From assembly GCF_008974285.1 (NCBI RefSeq), contig NZ_BKZV01000005.1:372001-436000 (forward strand): DNA of 64,000 nt, given 5' to 3'. Each line of letters begins with the position of its first letter. The first letter of the stretch is position 1. Shown here one piece after another: positions 1-7,916 of this stretch. Position numbers and translations under genes: made by a program. A model generated the notes under the pieces. It did no database searches. It was not told where the DNA came from and was given only the letters and a program-made list of their open reading frames with translations. This DNA is from Thermogemmatispora aurantia. Its GTDB lineage: Bacteria; Chloroflexota; Ktedonobacteria; Ktedonobacterales; Ktedonobacteraceae.

Positions 1-57
1 GGCTAATCTTGCTCTCTCCGCCCCTGTTTCCCTTCATCGTCGCTAGACAAGCGGCGT

Positions 58-1542
58 TCAACTCTTCCCTCCCCTGCTGCGCAGAGCTGGCCAGAGGTTG
101 CAGGCCAGGCAGACAACTGTAGCCAGTCCTGATGGACCCGACAGGGCGAAGAGCAGGTTCAGGAGCAGGGTGCTACCGGACCAGAGGCTCCCCAACGGTG
201 AGGCCAGGAGCAGGGGAAGAACACGCAGGGCGGTGGCCAGGTTGCCGAGCCAGAGAGTGGCCGCCACCAGCCGGGGCGAGGTGATCGTGCCGCCGGAGAA
301 ACCCGGGACCATGCGCGGAGCGATGCCGCAGATGAGCAGGGTGATGAAGCCCATTGCCAGGCCGTGGCGCGGCACGTCAAGGCTGAAGGGGAGCGGGCTG
401 CCCCAGAGCAGGATGAGACCCGCGCTGATCAGCAGGAGAGCAGAGAAGAAGGCCCATAGATAGGCACTGGCGATCAGGACGACGAAGGGGCCGTAAGCCT
501 GGCTTTGCTGGGCGGTGTGGCGGCGATAGGTGCGCGCCAGGGCTTCTGGTGACGGGGAAAGGGCCGCGACGTGGGCCGGTAGCCGTCCGCGTCGGCGCAT
601 CATGCTGATAAAGATAGTAACAAAGCCGGCGATGACGCCGCCCAGCAGCAACAGGCCAGGCCCTTCGAGGAAACGAAGTGGCCAGGCGGTCGAAGCGACA
701 GTCACCTCGGCTCCGTTGGCGAGACTCAGGCCCAGGCAGAAGAGGAGCAGGCCAAGCCCATAGCCGCCGGCCAGCGGCCAGAGGATAGGTCGCGGAAATG
801 CTTCCAACCCGGCGTACATGGGAAGCGACTGAGCAGAGACGGCCAGGGCAAAGGAGATGAGGAAGCCAAAGAGGCCGAGGCTGACGTTAAGGTCGTCGCC
901 AGGCTGGGGCGCGAGGCCGCTCTGGGTGGCCGCCTGCAGCATATTGACCAGATTCAGGATGGCCGCCACCGCCAGGGCGAGCGCGGCCAGGCTGATAAAA
1001 GGAGCGATCCCTAAAAAGGCTTTGCGCGTGCTCAAAGCCGGACCATGCCGCAAGAGTAGGAGGTATTCAGCAGCGACCAGCAACAATGCCAGTCCCTCGC
1101 TGCCGCCGCTCACCACAAGCGCCAGCCTCCAGAGGAGAGGGACGGGACCGGTCAGGGTAAGCAGCGGCTGAGCCAGAGCGCGCAGGAGCAGGCCACCAAT
1201 CTGCAGACCGAGAATCCAGGGCACCAGCCGCGGTAGCGGGAGGGCCGTGCCGCGCAGACGTGGCAGGAAGTGGAAGGAGACGCCGATGACAAAGAGCGCC
1301 GCCCAGCCATAGAGCTGGAGATGGCCATGCGCCTGCACCAGGGCGCTCCACCAAGTCGCGATTGCGAGATGCAGGGCCTGGGTCACCGTGAGTACGGCAG
1401 CCAGCAAGAACCCGCCGCCGCTGCCGATGAGGAGGGAGGCGCGTAACACCGGAGAGACAAGTTTGAACGGCTCCTGCGCTCGCTCGCGCTCTCTGCCGGC
1501 ATTAGCTGCACCCGCCGAAGAGGTAGCCCCTGCCGCTGACAT
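58..1542 (-). CDS. nnrS: NnrS family polytopic membrane protein
   Basis: 494 aa, almost entirely hydrophobic with about 12 predicted membrane segments, the usual size and topology of NnrS. The family signatures are visible: an early His-rich segment QAHGHLQLYGW followed by SFHFLPRLRG, and a late RHGLAMGFITLL segment ending in APRMVPGFSG. NnrS proteins are heme/copper-containing inner-membrane proteins of the nitric oxide response; the exact reaction is unsettled. The start codon overlaps the stop of the upstream cupin gene by one base (TGATG) and is preceded by a strong GGAGGTGA, so the two are translationally coupled. It is the last gene of a DUF2249-cupin-nnrS operon. Family assignment is firm; the NO role is inferred from family and neighbours. 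Confidence 0.88.
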   Translation of the reverse strand: MSAAGATSSAGAANAGRERERAQEPFKLVSPVLRASLLIGSGGGFLLAAVLTVTQALHLAIATWWSALVQAHGHLQLYGWAALFVIGVSFHFLPRLRGTALPLPRLVPWILGLQIGGLLLRALAQPLLTLTGPVPLLWRLALVVSGGSEGLALLLVAAEYLLLLRHGPALSTRKAFLGIAPFISLAALALAVAAILNLVNMLQAATQSGLAPQPGDDLNVSLGLFGFLISFALAVSAQSLPMYAGLEAFPRPILWPLAGGYGLGLLLFCLGLSLANGAEVTVASTAWPLRFLEGPGLLLLGGVIAGFVTIFISMMRRRGRLPAHVAALSPSPEALARTYRRHTAQQSQAYGPFVVLIASAYLWAFFSALLLISAGLILLWGSPLPFSLDVPRHGLAMGFITLLICGIAPRMVPGFSGGTITSPRLVAATLWLGNLATALRVLPLLLASPLGSLWSGSTLLLNLLFALSGPSGLATVVCLACNLWPALRSRGGKS

Positions 1543-2009
1543 CAGCCCTCACCTCCTCCTGGCCTGCGCTGCGGCTCGCTGGCTGGCCCCTCGGCAGCAG
1601 GTGCGACGGCCTGGGCTGTCGTGCCTGCTCTGCTGGCCGCGACCAGGGTGATCAGGAAGACGCTATCCTGTAGCGCTTCAACGCTATGAGCCACGCGCGG
1701 CTCCAGATGGAGCAGTGTTCCCGCTCGCATACTGATGCGCTCGTGCTCCAGCTTGAACATGAGATGTCCTTTAATGACCTGAATAAAGGCTTGATAGCTC
1801 GTGCGGTGCTCGTCTAGCTGCTGCCCCTCCTGCAGGGCGAGCAGCAGCAGGCGCGCCGTGGTGCTTTCCCAGAGCACTCGCACCGCTGGTCCCTCGCTGC
1901 GGAAAGTTGCTGAGGAGGCCAGATCGAAGACTCTGAAATGGCTGACGGCCTCTGGCTCCTCGGCAGCGCGACTGGCCTGGCTGGTGTTGGCCTGCTCCTG
2001 CTGCTCCAT
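1542..2009 (-). CDS. Cupin-domain protein
   Basis: 155 aa small protein with a single cupin barrel at roughly residues 45-125: EHRTSYQAFIQVIKGHLMF is cupin motif 1 and GTLLHLEPRVAHSVEAL is motif 2, giving potential metal-ligand His residues. Flanking N- and C-terminal 25-30 residues are Ala/Glu-rich and low complexity. It lies between a DUF2249 gene (83 bp upstream) and nnrS (1-bp overlap). Cupins of this type accompany NO-stress and hemerythrin/DUF2249 genes in many denitrifiers, where they may sense or bind metal or small ligands; no enzymatic role can be assigned. Confidence 0.8.
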   Translation of the reverse strand: MEQQEQANTSQASRAAEEPEAVSHFRVFDLASSATFRSEGPAVRVLWESTTARLLLLALQEGQQLDEHRTSYQAFIQVIKGHLMFKLEHERISMRAGTLLHLEPRVAHSVEALQDSVFLITLVAASRAGTTAQAVAPAAEGPASEPQRRPGGGEG

Positions 2010-2092
2010 CCTGTCTGGGTGCCTCCTTCTCTTGCTTAAACTATCCTCCCGGTGACCGTCTCTGCTGTCAATCGGTAATTTTCAGTGGGAGA

Positions 2093-2335
2093 TCAGCCAG
2101 CACGCTTGACAATGCGAATGATCCACTCCTCTGGCCCCTGTTGCTCCGGTATCCAGTCGAAAGCCTCTGGATATTCCGCCATCAATTGATAGCGCAAAGG
2201 GGCGGGATCGTGGTCATTGATCAGGCGCAGTGCGCTGCCTGGTTGGAGCGCCTCCAGGCGGTTGAAGATAAGCGGATGACGCTCACGTGGTATGATCGTG
2301 CGCACATCGAGCGTTTCGGCAACGTTGTCACTCAT
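2093..2335 (-). CDS. DUF2249 domain protein (first of two)
   Basis: 80 aa, exactly one DUF2249 domain: LDVRTIIPRERHPLIF at the N-terminus, the central NDHDPAPLRYQLMAEYPEAF and the C-terminal EEWIIRIVKR. The Asp-His-Asp-Pro and PL..Q motifs are typical of the family. DUF2249 domains are often encoded in denitrification and NO-response clusters, sometimes fused to hemerythrin; biochemical function is unknown. First gene of the operon running into the cupin and nnrS. AGGAGG lies 13 nt before the ATG. A CRP-like site and -10 box about 195-240 bp upstream (2537-2580) probably drive it. A paralogue lies at 4507-4782. Confidence 0.85.
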   Translation of the reverse strand: MSDNVAETLDVRTIIPRERHPLIFNRLEALQPGSALRLINDHDPAPLRYQLMAEYPEAFDWIPEQQGPEEWIIRIVKRAG

Positions 2336-2536
2336 GCTTGAACTTCTTCCTCCTGATGTATCTACAAAAAGGCGACAATCGCTCTCGCTATCACGAGCCA
2401 GAGACGGGGGTACTCGTCCGGCCAGTAGCAGAAGCTCGTCCTTGGGAGACAGAAGGCTAGCTGTCCTGCCGGGATCATCCAGACTGAGGGACTATGCCCC
2501 CTGGCCGAACAGGCTATCCTCTCTCTGCTGCCTCTA

Positions 2537-2607
2537 AGTATGGCAGCCTGGCCACGAAAATACCGTGACTTTTGTCGCAGCTTAGCTGTCCTCCTGCACG
2601 CTATACT
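2537..2607. promoter_or_regulatory. Divergent promoter with CRP-like operator
   Basis: Read on the minus strand, TGCGA-CAAAAG-TCACG (2579-2564) matches the CRP pattern TGTGA-N6-TCACA. Centred at 2571.5, it lies 41.5 bp from the start point expected for a minus-strand -10 box CATACT (2542-2537) that leads to DUF2249-cupin-nnrS. On the plus strand a -10 box TATACT (2602-2607) lies at the matching class II distance (about 42 bp) toward the MIP18-like gene at 2741. A near-identical site with the same -10 spacing recurs at 4865-4908. Both boxes and spacings are read directly; binding is inferred. Confidence 0.6.
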
Positions 2608-2740
2608 TGCCCGTGAGGTGACGGTGAGCCACTGCTGCTCTGCCTCTTTCCTGGGCTGGCCTCGTCCTGTGGGGGAGGCAGAGCAGCGCCCTCTCTGTAA
2701 ACGCTCTCCCTGCTAGCAGAGCTGAGCAAGAAAGGGGCTG

Positions 2741-3073
2741 ATGGCAACAATGCTTGATGAGAAGACAATTGAACGGGTCAGGCGGGAGATTTACGAAGCA
2801 CTGCGCAGCGTGGATGATCCCGAGCTGGGGGTCAATCTGGTCGATCTCGGTTTGATCTACGGCATTCAGTTGACGCCGGACGGCTTTGTGACGATCCGCA
2901 TGACGCTCACCACGCCCGGCTGTCCCATGCATGAGTCGCTGGCGGACGGCGTCGGGGCGGCGCTGGCCCATATTCCTGAGCTGACAGGCGGCGAGATCGA
3001 ACTGGTCTGGGAACCGCGCTGGACACCCGAGCGCCTGACCCCCGAAGGAAGACGCCTGCTGGGACTGGCCTGA
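2741..3073 (+). CDS. MIP18/PaaD-like (DUF59) iron-sulfur assembly protein
   Basis: 110 aa, a complete MIP18-family domain: RREIYEALRSVDDPELGVN followed by LVDLGLIYGI, then MTLTTPGCPMHESL with the invariant Cys that coordinates or transfers iron-sulfur cluster material, and a C-terminal WEPRWTPERLTPEGRRLLG typical of PaaD/SufT-like stand-alone members. Such proteins help to mature [4Fe-4S] targets. Here it faces the DUF2249-cupin-nnrS operon and shares with it the candidate CRP-like operator at about 2571, so it may serve Fe-S enzymes of the same stress response. That link is inference; the family assignment is firm. Confidence 0.88.
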   Translation: MATMLDEKTIERVRREIYEALRSVDDPELGVNLVDLGLIYGIQLTPDGFVTIRMTLTTPGCPMHESLADGVGAALAHIPELTGGEIELVWEPRWTPERLTPEGRRLLGLA

Positions 3074-3119
3074 CCGGTTGAGGGGCCAGGCTGGTTCCAA
3101 CAGGCGTGCCTGTCGAGGG

Positions 3120-4478
3120 CTAGCTGAGCAACGTACTCAGCTTCCATTCCAGGTGGCGCACCACGCCGAGTACATTGACGGCTGCTCCCACCAGGCTCAC
3201 CCCGACCAGAACTGCGCCCAGGCGCAGCAGGCCATCCCAGCCGAGGAACACAGCGGGCAACAACAATACCAGCCCCCCGTTGAGCAGCCAGAAGCAGACC
3301 CAGGCCAGGCGCTCGTGGACCAGCTCGCGCATCAGCGGCACCTTCTGATGGCCGACCAGTGGTCCATAGCGACTGTGCCAGACGAGAAAGGGAACGATCT
3401 TGTAGAGATAGCCGACTATGCTCTGCCCGCTCCAGCCGACGAGCAGGCAGAACACGAGGGCCACGGGCCAGGCAGGCAATGCGCCCCCGATCGCGATCAA
3501 GATGGGCAGGGCTGTTGCCGCAGCCAGCAGCCAGAAGAGGGCTGCACTACTGTGATACTGGGTCACGTCCAGTGGACGTCGCCGCCGCCGGCGCAGCAGG
3601 CGCCAGTAATCCCAGCCAAAGAGCCAGACGCTGAATGTGAGCAGCATCGCCCCCAGTAATGTCAGCCAGCTCGCCTGCCCCAGCAGGCCGAGGGCCAGCC
3701 CAATGATCCCCAGATTCAACAACCCCAGCACGACCCAGCCCAAACGATCATTGTGATCGTGCGCCAGCGCGAAGAGAGGCACCAGCGTGTAGGAGACACC
3801 TACCAGCATATTCGTCAGCCAGCCGGCCACACCCAGGGTGACGTGAATTGGCAGGACCAGCAGCGCCCCCAGGCCTAGAAAACCGTAGATGAAATTGAGC
3901 GCTGCTGTCAGGCCGAGCGCAACGACCAGGCCAAGGTAGAGCAAGGCGGCGAAGAGGTAGAAGACTGTCAGCGGGCGCTTGCTGGCCTGGAGCAAGGTTG
4001 TAGCCAGGATGGCCACATAGCAGAGCACTGCCATGATGACCAGTGAACCCCCGAGCACGAGCAGCCCGGGAAGAAAGAACCAGAAGCCGCCCAGCAATGC
4101 CAACACCCCGGCCAGGTAGAGGGGGTAGACCACTGGAGTCAGAGCTTTGATACGCAGGGGCGTGACGGCAATCACTGGCGTGAGCTGCTGCGAGGCTCCC
4201 AGAATGGTCATCGTCAGCCAGCCGAGCGTTATCGTGTGGACAAGGGCCAGGACGTGGGGCTGACCGCGGTTGATGAGAGCCTCGGGCAATACGAATGGCA
4301 ACAAGAGGCCGGCCAGAGCGGCCAGACAGATACCTGTAACCAGAAAGGGCAGGGGTATTCCGAGCGGCACACCGCGCCGTCCCATCATCCTGGACAACCC
4401 GCCGGCCTGCTGGTCGGTAATCCTGAAGGCGCGCAGGCGGGCATCTGCTCCAGGGGGTCCGCCGGCCATTGGCATCAT
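3120..4478 (-). CDS. NnrS/heme-copper-oxidase-like polytopic membrane protein
   Basis: 452 aa from the ATG at 4478, which has AGGTGATAACG just upstream; the reading frame stays open further upstream but that part is polar and overlaps the preceding gene. About 12 hydrophobic segments. Conserved-looking His sites: ALVHTITLGWLTM near residue 80, LPIHVTLGVAGW mid-protein, ALAHDHND, and FLVWHSRYGPLVG near the C-terminus, spaced like the heme/metal ligands of the NnrS and heme-copper oxidase subunit I superfamilies. It lacks a complete set of oxidase ligands that I can align by eye. It follows the second DUF2249 gene by 28 bp, mirroring the DUF2249-cupin-nnrS arrangement next door. Probably a second NnrS-like component; not proven. 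Confidence 0.65.
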   Translation of the reverse strand: MMPMAGGPPGADARLRAFRITDQQAGGLSRMMGRRGVPLGIPLPFLVTGICLAALAGLLLPFVLPEALINRGQPHVLALVHTITLGWLTMTILGASQQLTPVIAVTPLRIKALTPVVYPLYLAGVLALLGGFWFFLPGLLVLGGSLVIMAVLCYVAILATTLLQASKRPLTVFYLFAALLYLGLVVALGLTAALNFIYGFLGLGALLVLPIHVTLGVAGWLTNMLVGVSYTLVPLFALAHDHNDRLGWVVLGLLNLGIIGLALGLLGQASWLTLLGAMLLTFSVWLFGWDYWRLLRRRRRRPLDVTQYHSSAALFWLLAAATALPILIAIGGALPAWPVALVFCLLVGWSGQSIVGYLYKIVPFLVWHSRYGPLVGHQKVPLMRELVHERLAWVCFWLLNGGLVLLLPAVFLGWDGLLRLGAVLVGVSLVGAAVNVLGVVRHLEWKLSTLLS

Positions 4479-4506
4479 CGTTATCACCTGCCTTGCTACG
4501 TGCTTA

Positions 4507-4782
4507 TTATTGTCCTGTGGGGATCTCCTGGCGTGTGAAGCGGACCACCCATTCATTGGGAGCCAGACAGAGCGTCTCGTGGCTGAAGCCGCGTCCGCCG
4601 AGCACGCCGTAGAGCGGTACTGGCTCAAAGGGGGCCACAATCACCAGCGTTTCACCTCTCTTCAGCGGCGTAGCCGCCTCCATGATCCGCACAAAAGGTT
4701 CATCGCCGCGTTCCAAATCAGGGCGCACGTCCAGCAGGGCTGTCGCCTGCTCGCGCCAGATCTGGACCTGTTCCAGGTCCAT
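4507..4782 (-). CDS. DUF2249 domain protein (second of two)
   Basis: 91 aa from the ATG at 4782, chosen because AAGGAGG sits 9 nt upstream; an in-frame ATG at 4824 would add 14 residues. The DUF2249 fold is recognisable from LDVRPDLERGDEPFVRIMEA through GETLVIVAPFEPVPLYGVL to the C-terminal NEWVVRFTR. Unlike the paralogue at 2093-2335 it has FEPVPLYG instead of the HDPAPL core, which is the longer subtype. First gene of a two-gene operon with the NnrS-like membrane protein. Driven by the -10 box TACACT at 4870-4865 with a CRP-like site 20 bp further upstream. Confidence 0.82.
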   Translation of the reverse strand: MDLEQVQIWREQATALLDVRPDLERGDEPFVRIMEAATPLKRGETLVIVAPFEPVPLYGVLGGRGFSHETLCLAPNEWVVRFTRQEIPTGQ

Positions 4783-4864
4783 GTCCAGAAGCCTCCTTTC
4801 CTGCCCGGTAGGATTGCCGGGCATCTTACATTTACTTGCCTCGTCAATCGGCGCTACAATTCTG

Positions 4865-4908
4865 AGTGTACAGCTCGGGATAGGCTGTCACCGTAACTTT
4901 TGTCGCAT
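4865..4908 (-). promoter_or_regulatory. CRP-like operator and -10 box upstream of second DUF2249 operon
   Basis: On the minus strand TGCGA-CAAAAG-TTACG (4907-4892) is followed by TACACT (4870-4865). The operator centre (4899.5) falls 41.5 bp before the expected start at about 4858. Seventeen of 19 bases of the element (4890-4908) match the one at 2562-2580, and the distance to the -10 box is identical (20 bp). It lies 59 bp before the crp-family gene on the other strand, so it may also autoregulate that gene, although no good plus-strand -10 is evident. Confidence 0.6.
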
Positions 4909-4966
4909 CTGGCAAACACAGCACAGAGTTGGCTTTCTTTGGCTGGCAGCGAATGGTGAGAAGAAG

Positions 4967-5659
4967 ATGGCAATCGATATTGAGGCGGTACGCCGCATAC
5001 CAATGTTCGCCGCGTTGGGAAGTGAGGAGCTGGAGCGCGTGGCCACGGTCACCAGAGAGCGGCGCTACGAACGCGGTGAGTTGATCATCATGGAAGGAGA
5101 GCGCGGCGGCGCGCTGTATTATGTACAGAGCGGGCTGGTTAAGGTTTTCAAGCTCTCGCCCGAAGGCAAAGAGCAGGTATTGCGCCTGATCAGCGCTGGT
5201 TCTACCTTCAACGATGTGCCAGCACTGGACGGCGGTCCCAATCCCGCGAGTGTAGCCGCCCTGGAACCGAGCACCGTCTATAGCATTAGCCGCGAAGAAC
5301 TACGTCGACTGATCAGAGAGCGGCCTGCGGTGGCAGAGGGGGTAATTGCCGCCCTGGCGCTGGCTCTACGCCACCTGGTGGGCCTGGTTGAGGACCTCTC
5401 GTTCCGCCACGTCACGGCACGGGTAGCGCGCATCCTCTTAGAACAAGAGCAGGCCCTGGCTGAGGGCCGTCAAGCACGCCGCCTGACCCAGCAGGAGATG
5501 GCCGCCATCGCGGGCACGGCACGCGAGGTCGTTGGGCGCGCCCTCAGAGAGCTAGAGGCTGCCGGGGCGATCTCCGTTCGGCAGGGGCGTGTACACATTC
5601 TCAACCAGGAGCGTCTGCAGCTCCTGGCCGGCGGCCCTGGACCGATGCCAGTCTTGTAA
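4967..5659 (+). CDS. CRP/FNR-family transcription regulator
   Basis: 230 aa from the ATG at 4967; an open extension upstream encodes non-homologous sequence. Residues 10-115 form the cyclic-nucleotide-binding-type beta barrel (RYERGELIIMEGERGGALYY), residues 125-160 the dimer helix, and 170-212 the winged helix-turn-helix (LTQQEMAAIAGTAREVVGR). The protein has no cysteine, so it is not an FNR-type [4Fe-4S] sensor; it could bind heme or a nucleotide, as NO-sensing DNR proteins do. Recognition-helix residues R186, E187 and R191 match E. coli CRP R180/E181/R185, the set that reads GTGA half-sites, in line with the CRP-like operators found at 2571 and 4899. Divergent from the DUF2249 operon. Confidence 0.88.
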   Translation: MAIDIEAVRRIPMFAALGSEELERVATVTRERRYERGELIIMEGERGGALYYVQSGLVKVFKLSPEGKEQVLRLISAGSTFNDVPALDGGPNPASVAALEPSTVYSISREELRRLIRERPAVAEGVIAALALALRHLVGLVEDLSFRHVTARVARILLEQEQALAEGRQARRLTQQEMAAIAGTAREVVGRALRELEAAGAISVRQGRVHILNQERLQLLAGGPGPMPVL

Positions 5660-5928
5660 GCTCCTCGACTCGCTGGCTAAGAGAGAAGCGCAGGCAGTCG
5701 ACCCTTCCAGGCCGCTTCAGTAAGTGCTCTAGCTGCCTGGCCGGACCACTGTACCAGTGCTTGTCAAGGCTGGCTGGCATCCGCCACAATGGATAAGGGA
5801 GGCCCGGCCAGGCGACGCAATGCAGAGTTGGAGCGTGCTCCTCTCCTGGCAAGACAAGGCCGGCCTGTTACCAGATCTGATCGACCAAAACTCTCGTCCA
5901 CTGGCAGCACAAGAGAAGGGGTGACCGC

Positions 5929-6483
5929 ATGCTAGAGCAACGTGAAACGCGGATCATCAACGGAGTGACACTTGCCCTGATGCAGGGCAATATCGTCGAG
6001 GTAGAAGCGGATGCCATTGTGAACGCTGCCAACTCGGCCCTGGCCGGAGGCGGCGGAGTCGATGGGGCCATTCATCGCGCCGGTGGCCCACAGATCATGG
6101 CGGAATGCCGCAAGATTGGCGGCTGCCCCACCGGAAGCGCTGTGGTGACCACGGCAGGGCGACTGCGCGCGAAATACGTCTTTCACGCCGTTGGCCCCAT
6201 CTATGGAGTCGATCGCGAGGCCCCTCGCCTGTTAGCCAGTGCTTATCAGCGCTGCCTCGACCTGGCCGAACAGTATGGCCTGCAGAGTATCGCCTTTCCC
6301 TCGCTCAGCACCGGCGCCTACGGCTATCCACTGGACGAGGCCGCGCCCATTGCCCTGCGCACCATCATTACTCATGTGCTGAAGCCGACCTCGCTCAAGC
6401 GCGTCATGCTGGTGCTCTACGGAGAAGAGGCTTGTAGAGCCTATGCCCGGGCGCTCGCCTCGCTGCTGCCCGCTCAGCAGTGA
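5929..6483 (+). CDS. Macro domain protein, O-acetyl-ADP-ribose deacetylase type
   Basis: 184 aa, a stand-alone macro domain. The ADP-ribose-binding signatures are all present: QGNIVEVEADAIVNAANSAL (residues 20-39), the glycine loop GGGGVDGAIHRAGG, PTGSAVVTTAGRL, YVFHAVGP, and SLSTGAYGYPLDEAA. Members remove acetyl or ADP-ribose groups from O-acetyl-ADP-ribose and ADP-ribosylated proteins. GAGAAGGGGTGACCGC precedes the ATG. It stands alone between the CRP-family gene and a convergent lipoprotein gene whose stop codon is only 7 bp away. Confidence 0.93.
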   Translation: MLEQRETRIINGVTLALMQGNIVEVEADAIVNAANSALAGGGGVDGAIHRAGGPQIMAECRKIGGCPTGSAVVTTAGRLRAKYVFHAVGPIYGVDREAPRLLASAYQRCLDLAEQYGLQSIAFPSLSTGAYGYPLDEAAPIALRTIITHVLKPTSLKRVMLVLYGEEACRAYARALASLLPAQQ

Positions 6484-6490
6484 AGCGGCT

Positions 6491-7075
6491 TCAGCTCTCT
6501 ACGCTCGTCGCTGAGGCTGAGCGCATGGGCAGGAGAATATCCCCCTCAGCGCCGCAGCCGACAACGCGATAGCGACCGCGCTCCATTGTTACCGCGCGGC
6601 AGCTATAGCTGGCCGCCGGGCGTGGGGGCGAGGGAGCGATAAAAATGGCTGTCGCGTCGCTGAGCAGGCAGTGCCCCTGCTGGCGCTCAAGGCGAAAATG
6701 ATGGATGAAGCCGCTGTCCACCTCGATGCGGGTATAGTCCAGCCGGGCCGGCTGGCAGTGAAGGAAAGCCTGGAGCAAGCAGGCCTCTGCGGGAAGCGGG
6801 TTCTCGCCACGCGGGCTGCTGCCCTGGGGGCCGACGCCGTGAATGCTGCCGCAATTGAGAGACTGTGATGTCTGGGGAGTCGAAGCGGCAGAAGTTGCCG
6901 GTCTGCCCGGCTGGTTCTGGGGTGGCCCATTGCTGGCAGTCCCATCGGTAGCCTGGGCCGTGCTGGTGCAAGCAGCGAGCAGCAGCAGCAACACGGCCCA
7001 GCCCAGACGGCGGAGCCTGGTTGACCAGGCTCTGGCTGGCAAAGATCTCTTGTTTGGGCTTTGGACGCTTACCAT
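6491..7075 (-). CDS. Putative lipoprotein of unknown function
   Basis: 194 aa. Basic N-terminus, hydrophobic stretch LGWAVLLLLLAACTS with a lipobox (LLAAC) placing the lipidated Cys near residue 36, then a Ser/Thr/Gln/Pro-rich linker and a C-terminal domain of about 110 residues containing several Cys (CGSIHG, EACLLQAFLHC, GHCLLSD, YSCRAV, VVGCGAEG). The even spacing suggests disulfides in an extracytoplasmic domain. GGAGG abuts the ATG. I do not recognise the domain. It is convergent with the macro-domain gene. Confidence 0.65.
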   Translation of the reverse strand: MVSVQSPNKRSLPARAWSTRLRRLGWAVLLLLLAACTSTAQATDGTASNGPPQNQPGRPATSAASTPQTSQSLNCGSIHGVGPQGSSPRGENPLPAEACLLQAFLHCQPARLDYTRIEVDSGFIHHFRLERQQGHCLLSDATAIFIAPSPPRPAASYSCRAVTMERGRYRVVGCGAEGDILLPMRSASATSVES

Positions 7076-7428
7076 CCTCCATAACCTCCTTGGCTACCCT
7101 ATTTACATAAAATGGCCCCCTCGGGGGAGGTCCCCCCATCTTTTCCTAGTCGCTCGTCGGCAGGGAGGGACAGGGTCCCTGCTACCAAAGAGACGCAGGC
7201 GCCACTCAGAAGTTCCCATCGTCGGCTCAGACTCAGCTTCGCTCTTGTTTTTCCCGGGCCAGGCGCGCTATAGTTAGGGCGAGTTGAGTCTCCCCATCCA
7301 CTTTGCACTATCACAACAAGAAGCTTATTGAAAGGATGCAACCACCGGTGGCTTCGTCAGGCTGGCCGGCCCGACCCCCGGCGCCGCAGAGCCTGGTGTG
7401 GTGACCCAACGGTTGCGCTAGGCATACA
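7076..7428. other. Divergent intergenic region with candidate promoter
   Basis: No gene seen. On the plus strand TTGTTT (7245-7250), an 18-bp spacer and TATAGT (7269-7274) form a plausible promoter for the membrane protein at 7429. A C5/G5 inverted repeat lies at about 7112-7123, close to the start of the lipoprotein gene. Confidence 0.4.
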
Positions 7429-7827
7429 ATGGCACAGGTTTTCATCACACTCCACTATTGGAACCAGTTTCTGGTCCTGGCGACAGGCGCTATCACAACC
7501 ATCTGGGGCTTTATCCTCTTCTTCACGAAGAGAACCGAGACCCTCAATCCGGCCTGGCGTATTGCCCTGATTGTGACGGGCTGCATCGCGGCCCTGCAGG
7601 GCTTGCTCGGAATCATCATGGTCATCATGGGGCTGCGTCCTGGAACTGGCACGGGCCTCTACTGGCTCCATTATGTCTATGGAGCCATTGTCGTCTTCAT
7701 CCTACCTGTGGCCCTCACCTATAGCTCCAGCGGCAAAAACGTCCGGCGCGATGTGCTCATCTTCAGCATTGCCACCCTCGTGCTCGTCGCGGCGGCCATT
7801 CGAGCCATGATGACCGGACCTGCCTGA
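7429..7827 (+). CDS. Small four-helix membrane protein, unknown function
   Basis: 132 aa with four hydrophobic helices: residues 10-33, 45-68, 78-98 and 108-125. A short polar loop (FTKRTETLNPA) joins the first two, and the third carries YWLHYVYGAIVV with a membrane His. It ends 35 bp before the nuclease gene region and is probably independently transcribed. No informative motif beyond membrane topology; conserved hypothetical proteins of this form are frequent in Chloroflexota. Confidence 0.7.
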   Translation: MAQVFITLHYWNQFLVLATGAITTIWGFILFFTKRTETLNPAWRIALIVTGCIAALQGLLGIIMVIMGLRPGTGTGLYWLHYVYGAIVVFILPVALTYSSSGKNVRRDVLIFSIATLVLVAAAIRAMMTGPA

Positions 7828-7916
7828 TCTGGCCTGAGGCTGCGTTTCTTCAGGACCACCTGGTGAGGGAGGGGCAACGACACAGAAAGCGAGCAGACTG
7901 GGGAGGAGTCATCAGC

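Noticed and set aside
2562-2580. FNR/DNR box (TTGAT-N4-ATCAA)
   Set aside because: The element reads GTGA-N6-TCGC; it fits CRP-type, not FNR-type, half-sites.
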